Source of the DNA: Breznakibacter xylanolyticus
GTDB taxonomy: Bacteria; Bacteroidota; Bacteroidia; Bacteroidales; Marinilabiliaceae
NCBI RefSeq assembly: GCF_003254275.1
Contig: NZ_QKZK01000035.1
Span: 1-33,895, forward strand
Length of the DNA stretch: 33,895 bases
Direction of reading: 5' to 3'
Part shown: positions 19,586 to 28,823 of the stretch, in pieces
Layout: every line of letters starts with the position of its first letter
Position numbering within the stretch: the first letter of the stretch is position 1
The notes under the pieces: model-generated
What the model was told of the DNA's origin: nothing
The model's database searches: none
The model's input: the letters and a program-made list of their open reading frames with translations, nothing else
Position numbers and translations under genes: made by a program

Positions 19586-21022
19586 ATGAAGAATATACCG
19601 GTTTCTGCCTGGGTGAAGTTTGGCATCGTTTTTATCCTTTACCTGCTTTGGGTGATATGGGTGGGCAACTATTGGCTCTTGCTGGGTTTGCCCGTGATTG
19701 TGGATATGTATCTGACCAAAAAGGTGCCATGGACATTTTGGAAAAAAACCAAAGAGGGCGATAAGCCAAGCAAGATCGTCGAATGGGTTGATGCCATTGT
19801 GTTTGCCCTGGTTGCGGTTTATTTCATCAACCTGTTTTTGTTTCAGAATTACAAAATCCCCACGTCATCGCTCGAAAAGTCGTTGTTGGTGGGCGACCAC
19901 CTGTTTGTGAGTAAGGTGAGCTACGGGCCTCGCATCCCCAACACGCCGTTGGCGTTTCCATTGGTGCAAAATACCTTTCCCATTTTCAACTGCAAGTCGT
20001 ACGTTGAATGGCCGGCGTGGGATTATCGTCGTTTGGCCGGATGTGGCCCAGTGGAGCGCGGCGACATTGTCGTGTTTAACTTTCCGGCGGGCGATACCAT
20101 CGCTTTTGCCATGCAAAATCCCGATTATTATAACCTGTGTCGCGATGCCGGTCGTTACATTGTGGGCAGCAATCCCGGAGCGTATGACAACCTGCAGTTT
20201 ACCACTGCTTGGGAACGCAACCGTTTTCTGCGTGAAGTAGGTAAGAAAGAGATTGCCAAGAATCCGCATATTTATGGTGAAATCATGTACCGTCCCGTCG
20301 ATCGGCGCGAGAATTACGTGAAGCGTTGCGTGGCTTTGCCCGGCGATACGCTCACGTTGCGTCATAATAAAATGTACATCAACGGGCAGGAAGTGGTGGA
20401 ACATGCAGGAGTGCAGCATCTGTTTCACGTCATCACCGATGGGAATAATTTGAGCCCTGAGTTTTTTAAGAATTACGGGATCTCCGACGATGATCGTCGC
20501 GAGGGGGGAGGCGCTCCTCACTACCTGTTGCCGTTTACCGACGAAAAATCGGCCTCGCTGGCCAAGGTACGGTCGGTGGTGCGCGTGCAGATGGACGAGC
20601 AGCAGCCCGATTCCATGGGCTTTTCGGTGTTTCCTTACAGTCCCGATTATCCCTGGAGTCGCGACAACTTTGGGCCGCTGTGGATTCCTAAAAAAGGAGC
20701 CACCGTGGCACTCGACATCCACAACCTGGTGCTTTATGAGGCCATCATTACCTCGTACGAGGGCAATCGTCTGGACGTGAAAGAGGGGCAGATTTTCATC
20801 AACAACCAGCCCGCCACTTCCTATACCTTTAAAATGGATTATTACTTTATGATGGGCGACAACCGCCATAAGTCGGCCGACAGCCGATACTGGGGTTTTG
20901 TGCCCGAAGATCATGTGGTGGGCAAACCCCTGTTGGTGTGGTTATCGCTCGACAAGGATAAGTCGTTCCCCATGAGCATTCGCTGGAATCGTTTCTTTAA
21001 GTGGATGGGCGACGGCGAGTAA
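19586..21022 (+). CDS. lepB: Signal peptidase I, long paralog
   Basis: A 478-residue membrane protease that removes signal peptides from exported proteins. Two N-terminal membrane helices (about 6-48) and a third (WVDAIVFALVAVYFINLFLF) precede the catalytic domain. Ser95 is in IPTSSLEKSLLVGD, Lys246 in NYVKRCVALPGDTL, and the C-terminal box is MMGDNRHKSADSRYWGFVP. Box B has Leu where Met is usual (SSL instead of SSM). Insertions between boxes make it much longer than E. coli LepB (324). The ATG at 19586 is chosen over the upstream start at 19559 because it follows the dapB gap directly. A second, different lepB lies downstream. Confidence 0.94.
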   Translation: MKNIPVSAWVKFGIVFILYLLWVIWVGNYWLLLGLPVIVDMYLTKKVPWTFWKKTKEGDKPSKIVEWVDAIVFALVAVYFINLFLFQNYKIPTSSLEKSLLVGDHLFVSKVSYGPRIPNTPLAFPLVQNTFPIFNCKSYVEWPAWDYRRLAGCGPVERGDIVVFNFPAGDTIAFAMQNPDYYNLCRDAGRYIVGSNPGAYDNLQFTTAWERNRFLREVGKKEIAKNPHIYGEIMYRPVDRRENYVKRCVALPGDTLTLRHNKMYINGQEVVEHAGVQHLFHVITDGNNLSPEFFKNYGISDDDRREGGGAPHYLLPFTDEKSASLAKVRSVVRVQMDEQQPDSMGFSVFPYSPDYPWSRDNFGPLWIPKKGATVALDIHNLVLYEAIITSYEGNRLDVKEGQIFINNQPATSYTFKMDYYFMMGDNRHKSADSRYWGFVPEDHVVGKPLLVWLSLDKDKSFPMSIRWNRFFKWMGDGE

Positions 21023-21395
21023 ATTTTTGTCGTCACGCCGCCAAAGAATCATCAAAAAAATGACCGCTTAGGGCACAGAGTTTTTTGCAGAAAATGGGGG
21101 CAACATCTTTGCCTTTTTCCTGTTCACTGCGATGATCTCTGCGAACTTTGCGGTTCGTTTTTTTACCTCCAAGACGCTAAGGTGTCGCCAAGTTCGCTAA
21201 GAAAAAGAACATAGCCCTCTGCGTTCCTTTCTTTGCGCCTTTGCGGTTAATTTTTTTACCGTCCAGACGCTAAGGTGTCGCCAAGTGCGCTAAGAAAAAG
21301 AACATTGCACCCTCTGCGTTCTTTTCTCTCCGCTCCTTTACGGTTAATTCTTATGTAGACTGTTCTAAGCATTTCGTTCATCAAACACCAAAGCC
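21023..21395. other. Intergenic region between the two lepB genes, holding a tandem repeat
   Basis: 373 bases, with a two-and-a-bit unit direct repeat in the right half (21150-21348). The left 130 bases show no gene or clear signal. The repeat separates the paralogs and might form leader structures. Confidence 0.55.
21150..21348. repeat. 93-bp direct tandem repeat, two copies plus a partial
   Basis: GACGCTAAGGTGTCGCCAAG occurs at 21173-21192 and 21266-21285, exactly 93 bases apart. The flanking words GCGGTT..TTTTTTTACC, CGCTAAGAAAAAGAACAT and CCCTCTGCGTT also repeat. A partial third unit (CGGTTAATTC) starts at 21341. The words resemble the dispersed CGCAAAG/CTAAGG repeats I recall between genes in Bacteroidota. 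Confidence 0.85.
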
Positions 21396-22580
21396 ATGTT
21401 ACGACCCGATTGGGGATGGATTCTCTTTTTTTGTTTTGTGCTGCTGTTTTGCGCCTGGGTGCGGTGGCCGCTGTTGGCCATGGTGACTGTGGGGGTGGCT
21501 GTGCTGACGTTTGTGCCGCGTGTGCGGGCATTTTTCATCAAAAAGCATCAGCAAATTGGGCGCATCGGGCGGATGATTTGTGACTGGGGCTTTGTAGTGG
21601 TCGTGTCGCTCACCATTGTGGTGGGGCTCAAAAGTTATTTTGTGGATGTGTTTCGGTTGCCATCCAACTCCATGGAGATGACCATTGGCAATGGCGATAT
21701 GGTGGTGATCAACAAGCTTATTTTGGGGCCGCGCATGAGACCCGACGACCCCGATGCCTTTTACCGGGCTCCGGGTTTCCGAAAGGTGCGGCACAACGAT
21801 TTGATTGTGTTTAATTTCCCAGAGGGCGATACCTTGCTGGTGAATCGGTATTTCGAAAGTTATTACTCCCTCAAGCGACAATATGGCGACATGAAAACGC
21901 CCGGGGGGCAAACCCTGTTGGGCAAAACGGCTTATAAAAGTGTGACGCGCCGACCCAAGTACATCAAGCGGGTGGTGGCTTTGCCGGGCGATACCGTTGA
22001 GATGCGCGACGGCACACTTTGGGTCAATCACCGGAAGGTGAGTGTGCCGCCCACTTCGGTGCGCAAGTATGTCGATGCTACAGGGCGTGGCGATTCGTTG
22101 CTGAAGGCGCTCAACATCCGTCCCTATAACCGTTATCTGCAAAAGCAAACCCCCATTTATGAATTGTCGGTGGGGCAGGTGGCGCAACATGCGGCTTTGG
22201 ACTCTCATGTGGTGCCGTTGCGGGTGCCGGCCGACCAGCCCGATCCGTACGTTTTTCCTCACGATTTCCGTTGGAATGTCGATCACTACGGCCCGGTGGT
22301 GGTGCCCGCCAGGGGGATGCGACTGGATGTGAATGAGCGCAATATTTTATTGTATGCCCGACTCATTGATGTGTACGAAGGCAACGAACTGTCGGTGCGG
22401 GGCGATGAGGTGCTGATCAATGGGCAGGTGACCCGGTCGTATGTTTGTAAGATGGACTATTACTGGGTGATGGGCGACAACCAGCCCCACTCGTTCGACA
22501 GCCGTTATTGGGGTTTTTTGCCTGCTAACCACATCATTGGCGTGAGTCCTTTGCAGTTTCATGTCGATGGCCATGAATGA
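21396..22580 (+). CDS. lepB: Signal peptidase I, short paralog
   Basis: A 394-residue membrane protease of the same family as the gene before it. Two hydrophobic segments lie in 7-45 and a third about 63-80 (WGFVVVVSLTIVVGL). Catalytic Ser92 is in LPSNSMEMTIGNGD and Lys191 in YIKRVVALPGDTV. The C-terminal box is VMGDNQPHSFDSRYWGFLP. Box B here keeps the usual SM pair. Similarity to the long paralog runs through the whole catalytic part, but the inserts between boxes differ in length, so the two are old duplicates rather than a recent copy. Both dyads are complete, so both should be active, perhaps with different substrates. Confidence 0.93.
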   Translation: MLRPDWGWILFFCFVLLFCAWVRWPLLAMVTVGVAVLTFVPRVRAFFIKKHQQIGRIGRMICDWGFVVVVSLTIVVGLKSYFVDVFRLPSNSMEMTIGNGDMVVINKLILGPRMRPDDPDAFYRAPGFRKVRHNDLIVFNFPEGDTLLVNRYFESYYSLKRQYGDMKTPGGQTLLGKTAYKSVTRRPKYIKRVVALPGDTVEMRDGTLWVNHRKVSVPPTSVRKYVDATGRGDSLLKALNIRPYNRYLQKQTPIYELSVGQVAQHAALDSHVVPLRVPADQPDPYVFPHDFRWNVDHYGPVVVPARGMRLDVNERNILLYARLIDVYEGNELSVRGDEVLINGQVTRSYVCKMDYYWVMGDNQPHSFDSRYWGFLPANHIIGVSPLQFHVDGHE

Positions 22581-22693
22581 TGATGGCATGGCTTTTCGAT
22601 TTGCCACTTTTTGTGGCTAACGATTTTTCAACCATATGACAGTTGTGATTTTGATCCCATTTGAATGTGACATTTTCATTTTATGATGATCCG

Positions 22694-23323
22694 ATGATAT
22701 TTCCCATTACCTATTTGGGGCCGGTGCATTATTATGCCCGTTTGCTCCATGCCCGGCAGGTGCAACTAGAGCATTGTTGCCGATACGAGCGTCAGACCTT
22801 TCGCAACCGTTGCGTCATTGTGGCGGCCAACGGACAGCTACCCCTCACCATTCCTGTTGTAAAGCAAAGTGGTGTGACGCCCCTGACGCGCGATGTGCGC
22901 ATTGCTTACGACACCCCCTGGCAAACGCTGCATTGGCGGTCGCTGGTGTCGGCCTATCAGTCGTCGCCCTATTTTGAGTATTATATGGACGACTTTGAGC
23001 CGTTTTATACCCGGAGGTTCGAGTTTTTGTTCGATTTTGATTTACAGCTCACCGAGCTGGTGTGCCGATGCATCGACATGCCCTTTCATTACACCTTCAC
23101 CACCGGTTATGAAACGGCAGTAAGCGAGGCGCCCGACCTGCGGCACATCATTCATCCCAAATATGATGGCGCACAACCCGATGCCCTGTTTCATCTGCAA
23201 CCTTACCGACAGTTGTTTCAGGCCAAGACGGGGTTTTTACCCAATTTGAGCATTGTGGATTTGTTGTTTAACAAGGGCCCCGAGAGTTATCTGGTGCTGC
23301 GCGATTCAATGGGGCAGCCCTGA
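22694..23323 (+). CDS. WbqC-like family protein
   Basis: A 209-residue soluble protein. The start MIFPITYLGPVHYYARLL matches the beginning of WbqC-like proteins, which often sit next to glycan genes or, in Bacteroidia, after lepB. Other family-like parts are NRCVIVAANGQLPLTIPV and PWQTLHWRSLVSAYQSSPYFEYY. The biochemical function is not established to my knowledge. The frame is open from a TTG at 22661, but the ATG at 22694 gives the family start. It is probably the last gene of the dapB-lepB-lepB unit. Confidence 0.85.
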   Translation: MIFPITYLGPVHYYARLLHARQVQLEHCCRYERQTFRNRCVIVAANGQLPLTIPVVKQSGVTPLTRDVRIAYDTPWQTLHWRSLVSAYQSSPYFEYYMDDFEPFYTRRFEFLFDFDLQLTELVCRCIDMPFHYTFTTGYETAVSEAPDLRHIIHPKYDGAQPDALFHLQPYRQLFQAKTGFLPNLSIVDLLFNKGPESYLVLRDSMGQP

Positions 23324-24116
23324 AAAGGTTTATGAATATCCATAAATATGCCTGTTCTCCTTTGTGGTTCTTATCTTCTGTCAAATAATAAATTGCACGG
23401 AGAAGCACCAAGATGACGCATGGACTCATTGAGTCAAAATAAACGCAAAGGCGCGAAGGCGCTGAGTTATTTTGTTACGCTATGCGTTTAAATAACAATG
23501 CAGATAACTCAAAAGAGATATAAAGTAGATGACGTAGAGAATCAGAGTTTTAGGAACCTATACGGATATTGCAAAAATTTGGCTCTATTCTGATTTGTGT
23601 GGGTAATCATAAGTCTCAATTCACACAAACCATTTTTTCGTGCCCTCGAGCCGGGCGGGCTCTTACTTTTTATTCGGAAAGGGTTTGTTTTCATTTGCCC
23701 TCATGATTAAGCGTCGTTGAGCTCCACTGAATTGGCTACAGCCCCAAAAAGTAAGCAATTTTTGCATCAAGTGAGAGTAGTGTGCAAACTGGTTTGCCAA
23801 TGCCGAACGTTGCAAAAATCAGCTTTGCTAAAAAAGGCCGCCGCTGACGTAAAATGGCTAAAAATCATAGGCCTTCGCTAAAATCTGCGAACTCGCAAGC
23901 TCAAACAGCGCATCTTTTTTAACGCTCAGTCCTATGATTTTCTTAACGCCATTTTCCGAAGGCGGCTTAGTTACCTTGCTTGATTTCGTGCTTTCATATT
24001 TTGTTTACCCATAGGATTCGACATAGAACCACAAATTTTTTTCACATGCCGGTAAGGCCTTGTCGGCACTCACTAACGTTTTTTTGCCGGCTTCATCGCA
24101 AAGCCCTCCTAAACTC
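23324..24116. other. Convergent intergenic region with a large palindromic repeat
   Basis: About 790 bases between wbqC (plus) and the NUDIX gene (minus). It contains a small hairpin after wbqC (TTTATG..CATAAA, 23330-23347), and a decayed, oppositely oriented relative of the CGCAAAGGCGC-type repeat (about 23450-23475). The large palindrome (23835-23969) and a short G+C hairpin GCCGGTAAGG/CCTTGTCGGC (24048-24067) follow. No gene is seen. Confidence 0.55.
23835..23969. repeat. 135-bp imperfect palindromic intergenic repeat
   Basis: The left arm AGGCCGCC..AAAATGGC..AAAATCATAGG (23835-23871) is mirrored by CCTATGATTTTCTTAACGCC and ATTTTCCGAAGGCGGCTTA on the right (23931-23968). The 11-base AAAATCATAGG is perfect on both sides. 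The interior also pairs partly (CGCTAAAATCTGCG with CGCATCTTTTTTAACGC). It lies between convergent genes. Similar words are familiar to me as dispersed Bacteroidota repeats. Confidence 0.75.
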
Positions 24117-24572
24117 TTACACCCCTAAACTTCTACACTCTAATAGTCCCAGTTTATCCATGGCCGTTTGAATAATCCTGTCGTGGTCAAAAGCCAAGGG
24201 CGGCAGTTGATTGATGGGGAACCAGCGGGCATCGCTGGCATCGTCCATCCCCTTCACGGGAAGGGGGGCATCAATAAAAACATAATAAGCCACCGTGATG
24301 GTGCGATGGCGCGGGTCACGACCCACGGCTCCGAAGGTGTGCAGTTGTGTGAGGCCGGTGAGTTGCAGGCCTGTTTCCTCTTGCAGTTCACGTTCGGCCG
24401 ACGCATCCAGGTCTTCGTCCATGTCGACAAAGCCACCCGGCAGCGCCCATCGACCCGCAAAAGGGTCATGCCCCCGTTGTATCAGCAGAATGTGAAGATG
24501 GGCTTTGTCGCCGGCCAGCACCAGGGCATCGGCCGTGACGGCTGGGCGGGGGTAGTCGTAGGTATAGGACAT
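24117..24572 (-). CDS. NUDIX hydrolase
   Basis: A 151-residue cytoplasmic hydrolase of nucleoside diphosphates linked to another moiety. The Nudix box G-x5-E-x7-REUxEExGU fits exactly at 47-69 (GFVDMDE .. RELQEETGL). The opening YPRPAVTADALVL is typical of a Bacteroidota subgroup close to ADP-ribose and NrtR-type NUDIX domains, so ADP-ribose pyrophosphatase activity is a fair guess. No DNA-binding domain follows, so it is not a full NrtR regulator. It starts 2 bases after the stop of the NlpC/P60 gene, so they form one transcript. Confidence 0.9.
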   Translation of the reverse strand: MSYTYDYPRPAVTADALVLAGDKAHLHILLIQRGHDPFAGRWALPGGFVDMDEDLDASAERELQEETGLQLTGLTQLHTFGAVGRDPRHRTITVAYYVFIDAPLPVKGMDDASDARWFPINQLPPLAFDHDRIIQTAMDKLGLLECRSLGV

Positions 24573-24574
24573 GG

Positions 24575-25351
24575 TTAAATGACCCGTTTGATGAGTTTAA
24601 GTTTGTGGGTGTATTTTTTCAGTTGGGTGTTGTAAATGCCCTGATGATCGAGCTTGTCGATGCGCACAACGCCCGAGGCGTGAATGATGTCACCCTTGCC
24701 AATGCAAATGCCCACGTGGGTGATTATATCGTTGTCGTCGCAAAAAAAGGCGATGTCGCCTGTGTGTGTCTCTTCCACAAATTCAACGGTGGTGCCGTGT
24801 TCAATTTGTTGCGAGGCATCGCGGGGCAGCTGCACGCCAATGATTTTATAAACCATCTGCACCAATCCCGAGCAGTCGATGCCATAAAACGTACGCCCGC
24901 CCCACAGATAGGGGGTGTTGAGGTAGTTCATGGCGATTTCCTGTATGTTGGGCATCTTTTTGGCGGGGGTGGCACTCCCGGTCAGGTAGTAGTCGCAGTT
25001 GTTGATGGTGAAACTGTTGATGTTGCTGCCATTAAACACAATGCGGCTGCCACCGGTGAGGGTGTGCGACGATTTGTCGTGATCCGAAATGACCTTCACC
25101 AGGGGGGAGGGCACCATCCAGGCTTCTTTATTGCGCCAACTGTCGAGTTCGCGTTCGGGGAGGTTCACAATCATTTTGGCATCAATCCAACCTTCGTAGC
25201 CGTCGTAGTCCATGCGGATGCGTGCCCACTTTTCTTCCATTTGAAGAATCTCGTAGGTTTCGCCAAACACAATTTGAGTGACCATTTCGGCTGTTTCGCT
25301 CGCGTGAGCCCTAACCGGGATAAATCCGGCAGTGCAAATACTTCCTGTCAT
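24575..25351 (-). CDS. NlpC/P60 cell-wall peptide endopeptidase with SH3-like domains
   Basis: A 258-residue cysteine peptidase that probably cleaves gamma-D-glutamyl bonds to diaminopimelate in peptidoglycan peptides. SH3-like repeats (about 5-65 and 75-125) precede the NlpC/P60 domain (about 133-250). Catalytic Cys160 is in GIDCSGLVQ, His212 in THVGICIG and His224 in DIIHASG. There is no signal peptide; the SH3 domain begins almost at the first residue (FIPVRAHASETAEMVTQ). This suggests a cytoplasmic, YkfC-like role in recycling wall peptides rather than secretion. Followed closely by the NUDIX gene and divergent from the HD-domain gene. Confidence 0.9.
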   Translation of the reverse strand: MTGSICTAGFIPVRAHASETAEMVTQIVFGETYEILQMEEKWARIRMDYDGYEGWIDAKMIVNLPERELDSWRNKEAWMVPSPLVKVISDHDKSSHTLTGGSRIVFNGSNINSFTINNCDYYLTGSATPAKKMPNIQEIAMNYLNTPYLWGGRTFYGIDCSGLVQMVYKIIGVQLPRDASQQIEHGTTVEFVEETHTGDIAFFCDDNDIITHVGICIGKGDIIHASGVVRIDKLDHQGIYNTQLKKYTHKLKLIKRVI

Positions 25352-25490
25352 TGTTGGTTTAAGAAAAATTGAACGGCGAAGATAGCCTTTTTTTCGCCAG
25401 AGCGGATAGGGTTAATGGATGCTGGCGGTTCGTTGGTCAAAAAATCATGATTTGACCCCAGCAGGGGGTGTAAAAGACGGGCGGGCAACG

Positions 25491-27707
25491 ATGTTTTTTA
25501 ATCTCATTGATTTTTCGCTATTTTGGTTCTGTAAAAAACCATTTGTTGTGAAAAGAATTTTGACCCCTCTGACGGCTTACGGCAAGCTCACGTACAAAAT
25601 CCTGTTGTTCATGGTGGCGGCAGGCTTGGTGTTGTATATGTTTCCACGATCGGGAAAGTTTCGTTATGAGTATGCCAAGGGGCGGTTTTGGAAGCACAGT
25701 GTGTTGATTGCCGGATTTGATTTTCCCATCATCAAAACGCCGGAGCAGCTCAAGACCGAACGCGACAGTGTGCTTCGTTTTTTTCGTCCCTATTTTGTAC
25801 TCGATTCATCGTTGTGGGATCAGGATTTGAGCCGGTTTGATGCCGATTATCAGCAATTGGTGCCACAGCTCAGGGATGATTACCGGTTTTTGCACACCGG
25901 GGGGCGTTATCCCGAACGGGTGATGATGCTCAAGCTGGGGCATCACATTCAAAATCGGCTTAAAAACTTATACCAAAGGGGTATCATTGAGTTGCCCGAG
26001 TCAATGGCTTCGGTCGATGAGCATTTTGAGTTCAAGCTCATTCGTGGCAACTTTGCCGAGCCTTATGGCCTTTCGGAGATGTACACGCCCAAAAATGCCT
26101 ACCGGGTGTTGTCCGATCAGGTGCGTCGCTACATGGTTGATTCGCTGTTGTTGGATGTCTCGGCCAATTCGTCGGAGTATGCTTCGTTTGTGTCGCGGTT
26201 GCAGCTCAATCGATATCTGAATCCTTCGGTGAAATACGATCAGCAACGCAGTGATGTTGAGCGGCAGAATCTGCAAAAGCAGCTCTCCACCACCTCGGGG
26301 GCGGTGCGCATGGGGCAGCGTATCATTGGCCCGGGCGAAATGGTCGATGATCAAATGATGCAGGTTCTCGACTCGTACAAGGCTGCTTTTGAAGCTAACT
26401 TGTTGGGTGATGCCGGCTACACGCAAATTCTTATTGGGCAGATTCTCATTGTGGTGTCGTTCTTTACCGGGGTGTTACTCTTTTTGTATTTCTTTCGCCA
26501 CGACGTGTATCAGAGTAATAAAAGTGTGCTGTTTATATTGATGATGATGGTGGGGATGGTGTTTTTGGCACGCGTGTCGAGCACCTTTTATTATATCCCC
26601 ATGTTTGTGATTCCTTTTACTATGCTGCCCATCACGGTTCGTACCTTTTTCGATTCGCGGCTGGCGCTCTTCATTCATATCATGACCATTTTGCTGGCCT
26701 CGTTTTTTGCGCAAAACGGCTTTCAGTTTGCCTTTATTCAGATTTTAGTAGGGGTGACGGCCATTTTCAGTCTTTATCGCATCGAGCGTCGAAGCCAGTT
26801 GCTCAAAACATCAATCCTCATTGTGTTGGTGTATATGCTTTTGTACACATCGTTGTTTTTGTGGCAGGAGGGCGACATTCGCAAAATTAATCCGGTGGTT
26901 TACGGGCATTTTGCCTTCAATGGCGGTTTGCTGTTGCTCACCTATCTGGTCATTTATATCATCGAAAAACTGTTTGGTTTTTTGTCGGATGTGACTCTGG
27001 CCGAGCTCTCTAATACCAATCATCCCCTGTTGCTGAAGATGGCCGAGATGGCACCGGGCACGTTTCATCATTCCATCCAGGTGGGCAATTTGGCGGTGGC
27101 GGCTGTGAAAAAAATTGGGGGCAATCCTTTGTTGGTTTATGCCGGTGCCATGTATCACGACATCGGCAAGATGGAGGCGCCATCCATGTTTACCGAAAAT
27201 CAACTCTCGGGCTTCAACCCCCTCACCGAGATGGATCTGGAAGATGGAGCCCGCATGGTGATCAGCCACATCGAAAACGGGGCACGACTGGCGCGCAAGC
27301 ACAAGCTTCCCGAGCAAATCATCGATTTTATTGTGACGCATCAGGGCACCACCCGCACCAAATATTTTTACAACACCTATGTGAACCGGCATCCCGATAA
27401 ACAGCCGGATATGACACATTTTCAATATCCGGGGCCCATTCCTTTCTCCAAGGAGACAGCGGTGCTGATGATGGCCGATTCGGTGGAGGCCGCCTCGCGC
27501 AGCCTTGTCAATTATTCCGACGAGGAGATTGATCGCCTGGTGGAACGCATCGTGGCCGACCAGATAGAGCAGGGGCAGTTTGCCGATGCTCCCCTCACGT
27601 TTCGCGAGATGACGCAGGTGAAGGAAGTGTTTAAGCAACGTTTAAAAATCATGTACCACACTCGCATTCAGTATCCCGAAATACACCACCGGCAGGCCTC
27701 CAAGTAG
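25491..27707 (+). CDS. 7TM HD-domain phosphohydrolase (PgpH-like)
   Basis: A 738-residue membrane protein. One N-terminal helix (about 38-54) is followed by a large extracytoplasmic 7TMR-HDED region, then seven membrane helices (about 310-500), then a cytoplasmic HD domain. The HD residues are visible: TFHHSIQVGNLA (His526/527), YHDIGK (His556-Asp557), ISHIENGARLA, and FIVTHQGT. In Firmicutes, PgpH proteins with this layout break down cyclic di-AMP; the same role here is inferred. The frame is open from 25419. I prefer the ATG at 25491, while a GTG at 25548 just before KRILTPLTAYGKL is also credible. menA follows after 66 bases. Confidence 0.9.
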   Translation: MFFNLIDFSLFWFCKKPFVVKRILTPLTAYGKLTYKILLFMVAAGLVLYMFPRSGKFRYEYAKGRFWKHSVLIAGFDFPIIKTPEQLKTERDSVLRFFRPYFVLDSSLWDQDLSRFDADYQQLVPQLRDDYRFLHTGGRYPERVMMLKLGHHIQNRLKNLYQRGIIELPESMASVDEHFEFKLIRGNFAEPYGLSEMYTPKNAYRVLSDQVRRYMVDSLLLDVSANSSEYASFVSRLQLNRYLNPSVKYDQQRSDVERQNLQKQLSTTSGAVRMGQRIIGPGEMVDDQMMQVLDSYKAAFEANLLGDAGYTQILIGQILIVVSFFTGVLLFLYFFRHDVYQSNKSVLFILMMMVGMVFLARVSSTFYYIPMFVIPFTMLPITVRTFFDSRLALFIHIMTILLASFFAQNGFQFAFIQILVGVTAIFSLYRIERRSQLLKTSILIVLVYMLLYTSLFLWQEGDIRKINPVVYGHFAFNGGLLLLTYLVIYIIEKLFGFLSDVTLAELSNTNHPLLLKMAEMAPGTFHHSIQVGNLAVAAVKKIGGNPLLVYAGAMYHDIGKMEAPSMFTENQLSGFNPLTEMDLEDGARMVISHIENGARLARKHKLPEQIIDFIVTHQGTTRTKYFYNTYVNRHPDKQPDMTHFQYPGPIPFSKETAVLMMADSVEAASRSLVNYSDEEIDRLVERIVADQIEQGQFADAPLTFREMTQVKEVFKQRLKIMYHTRIQYPEIHHRQASK

Positions 27708-27773
27708 TGTTTTCGGGTGAGTTGACAAGGCGACGTGGGACAAAAAATGTTACTTTTGGCCAAAAAATAGGTT

Positions 27774-28691
27774 ATGCCGCACCCTAAATATTGGATGGCA
27801 GCTTTCAGGCTGCGAACGCTCCCTCTGTCGTTATCGACCATTTTTGCCGGTTCCGTCGCTGCTGCCATGCACGGGGTATTTCGGTGGGATGTGTTGGTGA
27901 TGGCTTCTCTCACCACGCTCTTTCTGCAAATTCTCTCGAACCTGGCCAACGACTATGGCGACGGGGTGGCCGGTACCGACCGCCACCGACAGGGTGAGCA
28001 GCGCATGGTTCAGAGCGGCCACATCAGCCAAAAGCAAATGTTGAGAATGATTGTTGTGTTTGCCGGGTTGTCGTTGCTCTCGGGGCTGTTGCTGTTGGCT
28101 CTGGCTTTGCCGGCCATTTTTTCGATGCGTGGATTAATGTTTTTGGCTGCCGGGGTGTTGAGTATTGGGGCAGCCATCAATTATACCGTAGGACGCAATC
28201 CTTATGGATATAAGGGATGGGGTGATTTTTTTGTTTTCGTGTTTTTTGGATTGGTGGGCGTTTATGGCTCATATTACCTGCATGCGGCTCATTTTTCATG
28301 GCCGGTGGTAAAGCTGGCTGTTGCCATAGGTCTGTTGAGTGCGGGGGTGCTGAACGTGAACAATCTTCGCGACGAAGCATCCGATCGGGCAGCCGGTAAG
28401 CGAACGTTGGTGGTCATTGGCGGGCGTGACTTTGGGGTGCGGTACCATGTGCTGTTGTTGGCTTTTGCCTGGTGGTGTTTGGTCGCTTTTGTGACCACTC
28501 AGGCATCTTCGTGGATGCAGTGGTTGTTTGTGTTGACCCTGCCATTGTTTATCAGGCATCTTCGAGTCATCATCACCCACCGCGAACCGGCTGCCATCGA
28601 TCCGGAGCTGAAGCGCCTGTCGTTGGCCACTTTTTTTACCGTCATGTTGTTGGTGGCGGGGCAACTGTTAACACAATTATTTGGTGGATGA
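27774..28691 (+). CDS. menA: 1,4-dihydroxy-2-naphthoate polyprenyltransferase
   Basis: A 305-residue UbiA-family membrane enzyme that joins the polyprenyl chain to 1,4-dihydroxy-2-naphthoate, giving demethylmenaquinone. The first aspartate motif is NDYGD (59-63) within ILSNLANDYGDGVAGTD and the second is NNLRDEASDRAAGKRTL. About eight or nine hydrophobic helices are visible. Length is typical of MenA. menC and menE follow in the same direction, so the locus makes menaquinone. Confidence 0.94.
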   Translation: MPHPKYWMAAFRLRTLPLSLSTIFAGSVAAAMHGVFRWDVLVMASLTTLFLQILSNLANDYGDGVAGTDRHRQGEQRMVQSGHISQKQMLRMIVVFAGLSLLSGLLLLALALPAIFSMRGLMFLAAGVLSIGAAINYTVGRNPYGYKGWGDFFVFVFFGLVGVYGSYYLHAAHFSWPVVKLAVAIGLLSAGVLNVNNLRDEASDRAAGKRTLVVIGGRDFGVRYHVLLLAFAWWCLVAFVTTQASSWMQWLFVLTLPLFIRHLRVIITHREPAAIDPELKRLSLATFFTVMLLVAGQLLTQLFGG

Positions 28692-28823
28692 TCTATGTCG
28701 ATATGGGCGTAACGTGTATGTAAGCAATTCAATCATTGATGATTATTGGTGCTATTACTTCTAAAACTGCTTGTGTCCTTCCAAGTCTTGTGTCTTTATA
28801 CTTGCGACTTGATACTTTTTCCT

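Noticed and set aside
19865-20914. 349-codon minus-strand ORF
   Set aside because: It is the reverse of the long lepB, whose conserved boxes are all on the plus strand; GC-rich codons leave the other strand open.
21399-22286. 295-codon minus-strand ORF
   Set aside because: It is the reverse of the short lepB; same reasoning.
28746-28823. 26-codon N-terminal extension of menC
   Set aside because: The extension does not resemble MenC, and an ATG at 28824 gives the usual start.
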